Shown here piece after piece: positions 37,418 through 44,037 of a stretch of 64,000 bases of DNA (its first letter is position 1; every line of letters begins with the position of its first letter). The notes below the pieces were generated by a model. That model ran no database searches, was not told where the DNA came from, and was given only the letters and a program-made list of their open reading frames with translations. The translations under genes and the position numbers were made by a program. Source of the stretch: JAMZMI01 sp039944535 (GTDB lineage: Bacteria; Bacteroidota; Bacteroidia; Cytophagales; Cyclobacteriaceae); contig JBDUYP010000001.1 in the NCBI GenBank assembly GCA_039944535.1, positions 372,001 through 436,000 on the forward strand, in the 5' to 3' direction.

Positions 37418-38179
37418 TTATTTATTCATTTCTATCAGTTTCCAATCTCCATTTGGTTCTTTAGTCAAATAAACACTGACGCTCAAGTCTTTGTCATTCC
37501 CAATAACTTTTATTTCCAATTGAGCTTGACCGTTTCCGTTTGAAATGCTGACATTTCCTGTCGGCATCATTCCGTAACCAGTTATTCCACCTGTTTCTGT
37601 TATGATTTCTTCATTTTGTTCGATTTCCTTAATTGCTACTTTATATGCGTCAGAATTTTTCATTGCAGAACCAGCAAATAAAAACGTGAAAGTAAAAAAG
37701 GCAATTCCAACTCCAGCTAAAGCTAAAATCCTTGGCAGTTTTGTCGGTTTATTTGGGTTTTTAACCACTATAGTTTTGGCAGTTTTGTCGCCAAGTCTTT
37801 TCTTCTCTTTACTTGTAGCAAGAACGATAAATTCAACTGGCCAAATTATGATAAACAAGTTCCGGACAAGTAATCTACCAAAAGATGGTACTTCATTTGG
37901 ATTGTTAGCATCACGAATCATAATTCCCATAATCCATTTTCCAACACTAATTCCTTTAATTGAATCTTTAGCGAAATAGAGTAGAAATCCTGGAAGCATT
38001 ACTGCCAACATTGTGGATGTCATTTTACTCATATTATCTTCATCCATAAAATTTGGACCGAGAGCCAAAAAGACAATTGAAACCATTAGGAATGTCATCA
38101 CAAAATGGTCAATCATAAATGCTGCTATTCTTCTTTTTCTACTCGATAGGTTTATTTGTTGTTCTAATTCTTCGTTCAT
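37418..38179 (-). CDS. RDD family membrane protein
   Basis: A 253-residue protein with an N-terminal RDD domain (about 10-140). The family Arg and Asp residues occur in SSRKRRIAAFMIDHFVMTFLM, the second TM is near 50-65, and SIGKWIMGIMIRDAN-like spacing occurs in ISVGKWIMGIMIRD. A fourth TM near 155-170 leads to an extracytoplasmic C-terminal domain of about 80 residues (GYGMMPTGNVSISNGNGQAQLEIKVIG) that resembles Coq4-like or cytochrome-oxidase-assembly-type small beta domains. AT-rich, minus strand, and flanked by inverted attC-like ends, so it is likely a cassette gene. Function unknown. Confidence 0.8.
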   Translation of the reverse strand: MNEELEQQINLSSRKRRIAAFMIDHFVMTFLMVSIVFLALGPNFMDEDNMSKMTSTMLAVMLPGFLLYFAKDSIKGISVGKWIMGIMIRDANNPNEVPSFGRLLVRNLFIIIWPVEFIVLATSKEKKRLGDKTAKTIVVKNPNKPTKLPRILALAGVGIAFFTFTFLFAGSAMKNSDAYKVAIKEIEQNEEIITETGGITGYGMMPTGNVSISNGNGQAQLEIKVIGNDKDLSVSVYLTKEPNGDWKLIEMNK

Positions 38180-38191
38180 TCTATTTATTGG

Positions 38192-38388
38192 TTCTAACGG
38201 CCCGGCTATGAATAGTGCGGGAGTTTGAAACGCTAAACTTTCAATCTGCTACACTGTGAGCCAAAACCAGTTTTGTGGATTAAATTACCAAAAAATAATT
38301 CATCAAAACTTGTTTTGGCGGATGAACAGAGCAGAAGCTTTCCTTAACCGCTAAAGCCCGCATTATTTATAGCCATTGTTAGCTGTTG
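38192..38388. repeat. large foldback, attC-like recombination site
   Basis: Nearly the whole intergenic region forms one long hairpin. The outer arms are 38195-38221 (TAACGG...GTGCGGG) and 38357-38383 (CCCGCAT...TGTTAGC), pairing over most of their length. The inner arms are 38261-38275 (CCAAAACCAGTTTTG) and 38304-38318 (CAAAACTTGTTTTGG), 14 of 15 complementary. The ends TAAC and GTTA resemble the core boxes of integron attC sites. It sits exactly between the RDD and WG-repeat genes. Confidence 0.65.
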
Positions 38389-39486
38389 CTATTTCATTTT
38401 TTTATCTCTAATTACTAAGCTAATCAGTTTATATCCTTCGTCTGTTTTTAGAAATTCATAATGATTCTGTGTGAAGTCATTTTTATCTTTGTGATTAATT
38501 ATTATCGACATTGTTGGGTAAATCCAATCTTTTGACTCTCCACAATTATTGTAGTACTTGCCAAATTCTGAACCTTCATACATAAAAGGGTTCAGTCCGT
38601 CAGTTGAAATGAAATAATCGGTTTTTGGCTCTAATATTTCTAAAAGTCCATTTTTCAGAATTGTAAAATTGTCGGCAATGAGTTTGTTCTTATTTGTTTT
38701 TGCCCAACCATTTTCAGACTCCCAAGTTATGGTGTCATATGACGCTTCAATTAATTTATTGGGAGTTATGCTGTCAATCAATTCTTTGGTTATCCATTGT
38801 TTAAACTCTTTTTTAAAGTCTATAAATGAATAATAACTGCCATTCTGTGCTAAAAAGGATTCCCTTGTTGTATCGGAATGAGGTGAAATAGTTTTTTCAA
38901 TAGTAAAGAAGTTTAACGAGTTGTCGTAGGTGAAATTTTCAATTAAAGTATTATTCATTGTATCTATTAATACTTCTTGTCCACCTTTCCAGCTGTAATG
39001 ATTACAGCCTGATTCTTTGTGCTTATCCCAATATTTTTTCTCGGCTCCTTTGAGTCCCCAAATCAAACCATTGTGAGTTCTTGAAAGTGCATCGTAAACA
39101 GCAGGAATTGAAATGTTTCCATTTTTGTTAAACATACCGACCTTATCACTTTTTTTATCCTTGAATCTTATAAATCCTTCACTTTCACAGTCAGCTCCAT
39201 TATCATAAATATGTAGGCTGTTAGTTCCAATTTTTTTACCTGACTTTGTTAGGTAATAAGTTTCATATTTACCATTATCTTCTTCCATTACAGCAATAAT
39301 ATTGTCGAAACTTTTGGCGATTGTGAATCCCATAAATTTTGGCTCAATCATTATTTCGCCTTTTGAGTTTTTGAACCCCATTAAGTCAGACTCTTTATCC
39401 CAAAAAGAAGTCCATACTTCACTATTTTGAGCAAATGCCAACTGTCCAAATAGAAGTAAAAAATATGTTAGGATTATGGGTTTCAT
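38389..39486 (-). CDS. WG-repeat exported protein
   Basis: A 365-residue protein with a signal peptide (MKPIILTYFLLLFGQLAFAQ) and two or three WG-type beta repeats: LMGFKNSKGEIMIEPKFMGFTIAKSF, YLTKSGKKIGTNSLHIYDNG, VGMFNKNGNISIPAVYDALSR. The second half is a distinct domain of unknown family. WG repeats are propeller-like modules common on Bacteroidota surface proteins. The gene is AT-rich and is bracketed by inverted ends GTTAGCTGT and ACATTTAAC (7 of 9 complementary), consistent with a mobile cassette. Its stop codon directly abuts the foldback site. Confidence 0.75.
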   Translation of the reverse strand: MKPIILTYFLLLFGQLAFAQNSEVWTSFWDKESDLMGFKNSKGEIMIEPKFMGFTIAKSFDNIIAVMEEDNGKYETYYLTKSGKKIGTNSLHIYDNGADCESEGFIRFKDKKSDKVGMFNKNGNISIPAVYDALSRTHNGLIWGLKGAEKKYWDKHKESGCNHYSWKGGQEVLIDTMNNTLIENFTYDNSLNFFTIEKTISPHSDTTRESFLAQNGSYYSFIDFKKEFKQWITKELIDSITPNKLIEASYDTITWESENGWAKTNKNKLIADNFTILKNGLLEILEPKTDYFISTDGLNPFMYEGSEFGKYYNNCGESKDWIYPTMSIIINHKDKNDFTQNHYEFLKTDEGYKLISLVIRDKKMK

Positions 39487-39496
39487 TTTAATAACA

Positions 39497-39533
39497 TTTA
39501 ACGGTCTAGTTATGAGCAGGCCGGCTTTAAAAG
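39497..39533. repeat. minimal attC-like site
   Basis: Only 47 nt separate the WG and DUF4304 genes. The stretch keeps TTTAACGG at 39497-39504 and GTTATGAGC at 39509-39517, i.e. the AAC and GTT core boxes without the long intervening foldback present at the other junctions. It may be a deleted or minimal version. Confidence 0.4.
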
Positions 39534-40319
39534 CTACTTACCTGTCAGCTTAGACCAAAGTTTTTTAAAAGTATTATCGTTTTGTTTATCACTGTCTGCC
39601 CGCTTGCTTATAGGTGTTGTTGTGGGGCGTATTTTTAATTTTACTTCTTTCTTTTCAGCAAAGTCTTCAAGCCGTTTTACCCATTCATGATTTACAGTCG
39701 GTTCAGATTCGTCTCGAATTACTTGTCCGTTTTTAGTTCTGATTTCAGTTACCTGAGGTTTCGGAATTAATGCTTCATTATATAAGTCGTTCCAAAATTT
39801 TTCGGCTTTTGTTCTTTCTCCATATTTTTCGATAATCAGAAATTTCCCAATTGGCCCTGTTAAAGGCTCATATTCCCAATCAAAGAATTCAATCCATTTT
39901 TTCGGCTCTCGGTATTTGTCGAAAAAAGGAAGAACATATTTATCAAGGTCATTGCTAATTTGGGCTTTAAGTTTTTCAAGGTCGGTTCTTTTGTTTAAAT
40001 CATACCAATCGTCTCCTTTATTCATTAATTGACCGTGTCTTAATCTTATTTCACAGTCGTATTCTTTTGGGAATTTGGGAAGTTCTCTTTGGTAAACTTC
40101 GTTCTGAATTTCCTTTTCAAGCAGTCCAAGGTTAAAAACAAATGTCTTGTCGTCCTTTGAGTTCCATTGACTTTGCTGGACATTAAACGCCTGTCCGACT
40201 TCTACTAAGTCACGATAGAAGTTATTACCGTTTTTCTTAAAGCCGTTAGCCTTAAAAATCGGTACGATAACTTCCTTGATTATCGAATCAAATTCTGATT
40301 TAAAGTCTCGGTCTGTCAT
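39534..40319 (-). CDS. DUF4304 domain protein
   Basis: A 261-residue cytoplasmic protein. The N-terminal ~130 residues match DUF4304: FDSIIKEVIVPIFKANGFKKNGNNFYRDL at the start, then VFNLGLLEKEI, RLRHGQLMNKGDDWYDL and DKYVLPFFDKY. DUF4304 occurs in many accessory-region proteins, often near immunity or stress genes, without known activity. The C-terminal ~60 residues are basic and low-complexity. AT-rich and part of the minus-strand cassette array. No catalytic motif is visible. Confidence 0.75.
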   Translation of the reverse strand: MTDRDFKSEFDSIIKEVIVPIFKANGFKKNGNNFYRDLVEVGQAFNVQQSQWNSKDDKTFVFNLGLLEKEIQNEVYQRELPKFPKEYDCEIRLRHGQLMNKGDDWYDLNKRTDLEKLKAQISNDLDKYVLPFFDKYREPKKWIEFFDWEYEPLTGPIGKFLIIEKYGERTKAEKFWNDLYNEALIPKPQVTEIRTKNGQVIRDESEPTVNHEWVKRLEDFAEKKEVKLKIRPTTTPISKRADSDKQNDNTFKKLWSKLTGK

Positions 40320-40329
40320 TTTTTATATG

Positions 40330-40567
40330 CCCCACAACGACTAGCTATCCGCCGTGTGTCCCGAAATAGCTATAAAGCACTAAGATAGCGGAACTGCCCA
40401 ATCACTGCAACAGTAACTACGAAGCACTGCGTTCCACAAGTCTAAATTCAGAACCACAGCAGCTGATACAAGTAATGATCTTTCAGAATGGGCAGAGCAG
40501 CGGTCGAGTTACTATGCACCATCAGAAAGCACTTTGACACATGGCGGATCAGCGCTTGTTATGTCCT
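40330..40567. repeat. large attC-like foldback
   Basis: The gap between the DUF4304 and SH3-like genes folds end to end. Outer arms 40336-40359 (ACGACTAGCTATCCGCCGTG...) and 40537-40560 (ACACATGGCGGAT...TTGTT) share ATCCGCC[GA]TGTGT as an inverted repeat; an inner pair uses CTGCCCAAT and AATGGGCAG. The outer ends are ACAAC and GTTAT. The architecture is the same as at 38192-38388 although the sequence differs. Confidence 0.6.
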
Positions 40568-40568
40568 T

Positions 40569-41345
40569 TTAATAAGTTGTCACAGAAAACCAAATATTTG
40601 GAAATCCAGTTTTATTCACCATTTTGACCCAACCAGCTTGTTCGCGTATTTTCCGATATGTTAGGCAGTTACCGCTTGGATCTTCTCCATCAGCTTCGAA
40701 GAACTCAATATTAAGTTTTGCCCAATCCCCACTTACTTCTAATACTTTCATTTCAGTTTGGAGTTCGTCATTCCAATCGTTTCCTGGGACACACTCAATG
40801 ATTTTGCTTTTAGAATGTGGAGTTATTCTTAGGTTGACACAACTCTTGGTGACATTTATACCCAATTTGGCAAAGTCCCTTAATTCTTTCAATTCCTTAG
40901 AAAGATATTTTGAGGTTAAAATTTCTTTATAGGTATATCGTTTTGCTCCTGAATTGACCAATTCGGACGTATGAATCTCAAATGGAATTTGTCCGTGATC
41001 ATTCTTCCAATTTGACATAATTAAATCTTGGTCACTTGATTTGTAAATTAATAATGGGGTATACCCACTTCCAACCCACTCAAGAGTCGAAAGACTTACA
41101 CTTAAGTTCCTTTGTTTGTCCTTTTCATAGAGTCTAATTCCATTTTTATCCCGACTAATAAAGCCTAATTGTTGGTGTGTTGATGGATCATAAATTGGGA
41201 TGAAGGAATCTATTGCTAAGAGGTAAATTCCTTCGCCCCAATCTTCGTCTCCACCTCTAGGTCTCATTTGGTTGCAAGGGTTCTCCAAAACTGAAAACCC
41301 CGAAAAAAGAATCAACAATAGGAATAGCGATAGAAGTTTATTCAT
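40569..41345 (-). CDS. exported protein with SH3-like domain
   Basis: A 258-residue exported protein. Starting at MNKLLSLFLLLILFSGFSV gives a clean signal peptide; the in-frame ATG at 41360 adds five unlikely residues. The mature start CNQMRPRGGDEDWGEGIYLL resembles other Bacteroidota proteins of unknown role. Residues ~165-240 look like a bacterial SH3 domain (VTKSCVNLRITPHSKSKIIECV, MKVLEVSGDWAKLNI, AGWVKMVN). Target ligand unknown, perhaps cell wall. The gene lies between exact 9-bp inverted ends (GTTATGTCC at 40558, GGACATAAC at 41355). Confidence 0.7.
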   Translation of the reverse strand: MNKLLSLFLLLILFSGFSVLENPCNQMRPRGGDEDWGEGIYLLAIDSFIPIYDPSTHQQLGFISRDKNGIRLYEKDKQRNLSVSLSTLEWVGSGYTPLLIYKSSDQDLIMSNWKNDHGQIPFEIHTSELVNSGAKRYTYKEILTSKYLSKELKELRDFAKLGINVTKSCVNLRITPHSKSKIIECVPGNDWNDELQTEMKVLEVSGDWAKLNIEFFEADGEDPSGNCLTYRKIREQAGWVKMVNKTGFPNIWFSVTTY

Positions 41346-41347
41346 TT

Positions 41348-41470
41348 GGCAATTGGACATAACATCCGAATATAAACCATATGTTCTTTATCGTTCATAT
41401 CGGTTTATTCAGATTAGGTGAGTTAAATATTTGGTTTTCAGACTAATAGCCAATTGCCAACGCTTATAAG
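41348..41470. repeat. attC-like site, right end of cassette array
   Basis: GGACATAAC at 41355-41363 is the exact inverse of GTTATGTCC at 40558-40566. Inverted GGCAATTGG (41348-41356) and CCAATTGCC (41451-41459) bracket the region, which is AT-rich with no gene. Beyond it gene orientation switches to plus, so the array appears to end here. Confidence 0.45.
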
Positions 41471-41583
41471 CGACTAGCACCGGGTATATCAGCCACTGCC
41501 TTTTTATCCTTCCAAAATAACGGATTATTAAACACTATCAAAATAATCCTCACGCAAAACGCAACCTTATTTGTTTGTTTCTG

Positions 41584-41609
41584 GTTTATAATGTAAACTT
41601 GTTTATAAT
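41584..41609 (+). promoter_or_regulatory. candidate operator, copy 1
   Basis: A 26-bp sequence starting GTTTATAAT and ending GTTTATAAT, just upstream of the ATG at 41620. It matches a site at 42490-42515 in 21 of 26 positions by eye. It contains a direct repeat of GTTTATAAT and an inverted GTTTA/TAAAC. It is a likely target of the winged-helix regulator encoded downstream. Confidence 0.5.
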
Positions 41610-41619
41610 TTATCGAATC

Positions 41620-42183
41620 ATGGAAAAACCAATGTCAAAATCGGATAGCCTGGCGATCATCTCAGAGATGATAGAGGCTACAAAAGACGAGCTGAAGGGA
41701 TCACATTTCTACTTCTTGTTTTGGGGATGGCTGGCCATAGCCATACATGCCGCACACTATTACCTCATGGCCTACACAGATTTCGCCCATCCCGAAATGG
41801 TCTGGGCACTGGCCGCCTTCGGGGGTATTTATACGGCCATATACAGCGCAAAACGCAAAAAGGCGCAGCGAATCACCACGCACTTTGACAAGGTCATTGG
41901 CTATGTGTGGATGGCTTATGGATTCACGGTGTTGATCGTGATCGGAGCGGGAGGCAGTCTCAATTATGCCATCTACCCGTTGGTAACGCTGCTTACCGCA
42001 TTCCCTACATTTCTTACAGGCATCCTTACCAAATACAAGCCTTTGGTTTATGGAGGTTCGCTTTTCTGGATCTTCGCAGTTGTTAGTTTTGCGGTCAATC
42101 CACAAAATCAGATTATAGTAGGGGCCATCGCACTTGCATGCGGATATTTGGTGCCGGCTTATATGATGAAAAACTCCAAATAA
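41620..42183 (+). CDS. small multi-spanning membrane protein
   Basis: A 187-residue membrane protein of no named family. A cytoplasmic helix (SKSDSLAIISEMIEATKDELKGS) is followed by about five or six TM segments (FYFLFWGWLAIAIHAAHYYL, MVWALAAFGGIYTAIY, VIGYVWMAYGFTVLIVIG, and others). The conserved start and FLFWGWL recall a common Bacteroidota family found beside small winged-helix regulators. ATG at 41620 is chosen because the longer frame runs into the candidate operator. Its stop TAA overlaps the next ATG by one base, so it forms an operon with that regulator. Confidence 0.75.
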   Translation: MEKPMSKSDSLAIISEMIEATKDELKGSHFYFLFWGWLAIAIHAAHYYLMAYTDFAHPEMVWALAAFGGIYTAIYSAKRKKAQRITTHFDKVIGYVWMAYGFTVLIVIGAGGSLNYAIYPLVTLLTAFPTFLTGILTKYKPLVYGGSLFWIFAVVSFAVNPQNQIIVGAIALACGYLVPAYMMKNSK

Positions 42184-42470
42184 TGAGCGGTTTCACTCCA
42201 TTAGATCCATTGTTACACTCACAGCTCAGGCTGGCGGTGATGAGTTTGCTCATCAGCGTAGAATCGGCGGAGTTTACTTTCATCAAAGAAAAAACTCAGG
42301 CTACTGCCGGTAATCTGAGCGTGCAGCTGGACAAGCTCGCAAAGGCCAAATACATAGAAGTGACCAAGGCTTTTAAAGGCAAAAAACCAGTCACTACTTG
42401 CAAAATCACCAAAGCGGGAGTAGCAGCTTTTGAGACATACGTCAATGCGCTCAGGGGATATATAGAATAG
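42183..42470 (+). CDS. winged-helix transcriptional regulator (MarR-like, HTH_34 type)
   Basis: A 95-residue single-domain regulator. Order: PLLHSQLRLAVMSLLISVESAEFTFIKEKTQATAGNLSVQLDKLAKAKYI is the helix-turn-helix with recognition helix GNLSVQLDKL, then KAFKGKKPVTTCKITKAGVAAFETYV is the beta wing and final helix. This matches the small HTH_34 winged-helix family. The ATG at 42183 overlaps the stop of the membrane-protein gene. It probably represses its own operon and the DUF1579-like gene through the repeated 26-bp sites at 41584 and 42490. Confidence 0.88.
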   Translation: MSGFTPLDPLLHSQLRLAVMSLLISVESAEFTFIKEKTQATAGNLSVQLDKLAKAKYIEVTKAFKGKKPVTTCKITKAGVAAFETYVNALRGYIE

Positions 42471-42489
42471 ATTTTTTTTTGAATTTATA

Positions 42490-42515
42490 GTTTATAATAT
42501 AAAGTAGTTTACAAT
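42490..42515 (+). promoter_or_regulatory. candidate operator, copy 2
   Basis: A 26-bp sequence beginning GTTTATAAT and ending GTTTACAAT, related to the site at 41584-41609. It lies just after the regulator gene and about 150 nt upstream of the DUF1579-like gene, which suggests that gene is in the same regulon. Confidence 0.5.
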
Positions 42516-42559
42516 GAGTTCAGTCTTTTTGAATTATCCGAATCGCTTGCTCTCTTTTT

Positions 42560-42623
42560 GTCACTCTGAGCCTGTCGAAGAGGAGTCAAAAAGTATCTAA
42601 TGCTTCGAAAGGATCAGGCTGAC
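42560..42623. repeat. dispersed hairpin element
   Basis: GTCACTCTGAGCCTGTCGAAG (42560-42580) contains the stem ACTCT/AGAG around an 11-nt spacer, and is mirrored at 42603-42623 by CTTCGAAAGGATCAGGCTGAC, so the whole element is also a larger inverted repeat. It belongs to the GTCAnnCT-11-AGnn family seen four more times in the window. Confidence 0.6.
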
Positions 42624-42660
42624 TTATTAAAAAGAATTTTATCACTTAAAAACCAAACAC

Positions 42661-43197
42661 ATGAAAAAGTTAATCTTAGTGTACGTTCCACTGTTTTTGA
42701 CAGTGTTGTCTTCTACGGCTCAGGGGCCGGATTTTTCGAAAGAAGTAAAAGCCAAAGTGGCGGATTTTGATTTTATGATTGGTACCTGGACGGGTACGGG
42801 AGAGATGATGATGCCGGGTGGAAGCAGTACCTCCAATGTCACGGAAGTGATCAGTTACAAAGCCGGCGAAACGGCCATCCAGATGGAAGGCTTGGGGACC
42901 ATCACCCTACCCAGTGGAGAGAAGCAGGTGGTGCATGATGCGCTTGGTGTTCTGTCATATGATTTCTTCAAGAAACAATACAAGCTCTATACGTTCATTA
43001 GCAAAGGAATGCAGACGCAAGCCGATATTGAGTTAAAAGGTGAAGGACATGCAGTCTGGTGGATCAAGGCAGGCCCGCAGGGAACGATACGCTATACCAT
43101 AAAAGTGGTTGATGGAAAGTGGAATGAGATCGGCGAACGGTCACAAGATGGTGAGAACTGGACAAAGTTCTTTGAGATGAACCTGGTGAGGGAGTAA
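42661..43197 (+). CDS. secreted DUF1579-like / lipocalin-type protein
   Basis: A 178-residue exported protein with a signal peptide (to about residue 20, VLSSTAQ). The mature part is beta-rich and lipocalin-like: FDFMIGTWTGTGEMMMPGGSSTSNVTEVISYK is the start typical of DUF1579/heme-binding-like barrels, followed by VLSYDFFKKQYKLYTF and TIRYTIKVVDGKWNEIGERSQDG. Such small barrels bind hydrophobic ligands, but no ligand can be assigned. It lies downstream of the winged-helix operon and of a shared operator-like site. Confidence 0.72.
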   Translation: MKKLILVYVPLFLTVLSSTAQGPDFSKEVKAKVADFDFMIGTWTGTGEMMMPGGSSTSNVTEVISYKAGETAIQMEGLGTITLPSGEKQVVHDALGVLSYDFFKKQYKLYTFISKGMQTQADIELKGEGHAVWWIKAGPQGTIRYTIKVVDGKWNEIGERSQDGENWTKFFEMNLVRE

Positions 43198-43224
43198 ACC
43201 GCCTGATAAACTAATCGGCCGTCA

Positions 43225-43349
43225 TCACTTCCTGTCAGCTTGAAGAACTTTCAATTTAAGTGTCATGCTGAATTTAGCGCTGTTGACTGTTTCAACAGCG
43301 CTATTTATATTGTAGCCTGCTCAAAGTTATCACTTCCTGTCACCCTGAA
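43225..43349. repeat. 125-bp direct repeat, copy 1
   Basis: This sequence recurs at 43879-44003 with one mismatch in 125 by eye. It contains a perfect 11-bp hairpin (AGCGCTGTTGA, loop CTGTT, TCAACAGCGCT; 43276-43302) and ends with CACTTCCTGTCACCCTGAA. Together with copy 2 it encloses the GIY-YIG nuclease gene. Confidence 0.9.
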
Positions 43350-43371
43350 CTTGTTTCAGGGTCTGGAAGTG
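43331..43371. repeat. dispersed hairpin element at end of repeat copy 1
   Basis: A two-part stem-loop: CACTTCC pairs with GGAAGTG and ACCCTGAA with TTCAGGGT. The inner part fits the family pattern ACCCT, 11-nt spacer, AGGGT (43342-43346 and 43358-43362). Confidence 0.7.
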
Positions 43372-43527
43372 ATATTACGTTTATAGAATTTGAATACCTC
43401 CTTCTTTGGTCTCTTTTACTCATTCAAAAAATCCTGAAATGAATGCGAACGGCTAGTTTCAGGATGACCATCCGATATAAGTCCATTCAATAAATTAAAT
43501 AGGTTTTGCTACCTTTCATATACCGCT

Positions 43528-43809
43528 ATGAATTCTGGCTATACTTACATCCTTTCCAATAAAAACAGGACTGTCCTTTATATCGGAGTAACCAATGATT
43601 TGTACACCCGAGTGCTCCAGCATCGGGCAGGCGAAGGGACGTTCACGAGCAAGTACAAATGTTTCGATCTGGTACACTTTGAGTATCATGCCAAGATTAC
43701 TGATGCTATTGATCGAGAAAAACAATTGAAACGCTGGCATAAAGAATGGAAGTGGAACTTGATCAAGGAAGCAAATCCTGAGTTGAGAGATTTGTTTGAT
43801 GAGATTTAA
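43528..43809 (+). CDS. GIY-YIG family nuclease
   Basis: A 93-residue stand-alone GIY-YIG endonuclease of the UPF0213/YhbQ type. Catalytic elements are visible: YTYILSNKNRTVLYIGVTNDL contains the GIY and YIG equivalents, RVLQH supplies the conserved Arg, and DREKQLKRW the metal-binding Glu, with NPELRDL closing the domain. Such proteins nick or cleave DNA; the physiological substrate of this subgroup is unclear. The gene is enclosed by 125-bp near-identical palindromic direct repeats and lies between convergent genes, which suggests a link between the nuclease and these repeats. Confidence 0.92.
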   Translation: MNSGYTYILSNKNRTVLYIGVTNDLYTRVLQHRAGEGTFTSKYKCFDLVHFEYHAKITDAIDREKQLKRWHKEWKWNLIKEANPELRDLFDEI

Positions 43810-43810
43810 A

Positions 43811-43890
43811 CTTGAAGTCATGCTGGATTCAGAGCTGTTCAAATAGTCGAAAACGCTATTTGTATCCTGCTCGAAATTATCACTTCCTGT
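43811..43890. repeat. degenerate third copy of the repeat unit
   Basis: Starting two bases after the GIY-YIG stop, GTCATGCTGGATTCAGAGCT... CGCTATTTGTATCCTGCTC...TATCACTTCCTGTCA is a diverged version of the ~80-bp core of copies 1 and 2. It runs directly into copy 2, giving a partial tandem arrangement. Confidence 0.6.
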
Positions 43891-44003
43891 CAGCTTGAAG
43901 AACTTTCAATTTAAGTGTCATGCTGAATTTAGCGCTGTTGACTGTTTCAACTGCGCTATTTATATTGTAGCCTGCTCAAAGTTATCACTTCCTGTCACCC
44001 TGA
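43879..44003. repeat. 125-bp direct repeat, copy 2
   Basis: The second copy, 654 bp from copy 1, with a single A-to-T difference that breaks one pair of the 11-bp hairpin. It is followed at once by the perfect hairpin at 43994-44020. Confidence 0.9.
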
Positions 44004-44020
44004 AACAAGTTCAGGGTGAC
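43994..44020. terminator. perfect 11-bp hairpin beside the helicase stop
   Basis: GTCACCCTGAA, loop ACAAG, TTCAGGGTGAC. It ends 17 nt beyond the stop codon of the minus-strand DEAD-box gene and could act as a transcript-end hairpin, although a T-run is lacking. It also fits the dispersed family (ACCCT, 11 nt, AGGGT). Confidence 0.55.
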
Positions 44021-44037
44021 GAGAGATGAGTACAATT

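Larger units (their letters stand above)
43198..43527. other. repeat-filled intergenic region before the GIY-YIG gene
   Basis: No gene is seen. The stretch carries repeat copy 1 (43225-43349), hairpin 43331-43371, and another inverted repeat with arms ATCCTGAAA (43431-43439) and TTTCAGGAT (43457-43465), which on the minus strand is followed by a T-run as in a terminator. The GIY-YIG start is at 43528. Confidence 0.7.

Noticed and set aside
37371..41470. CRISPR array
   Set aside because: Repeats are long foldbacks between genes, differ in sequence, and there are no regular spacers or cas genes.
43225..44003. Insertion sequence or transposon with terminal repeats
   Set aside because: The repeats are direct, there is no transposase and no target-site duplication was found; the only gene is a GIY-YIG nuclease.
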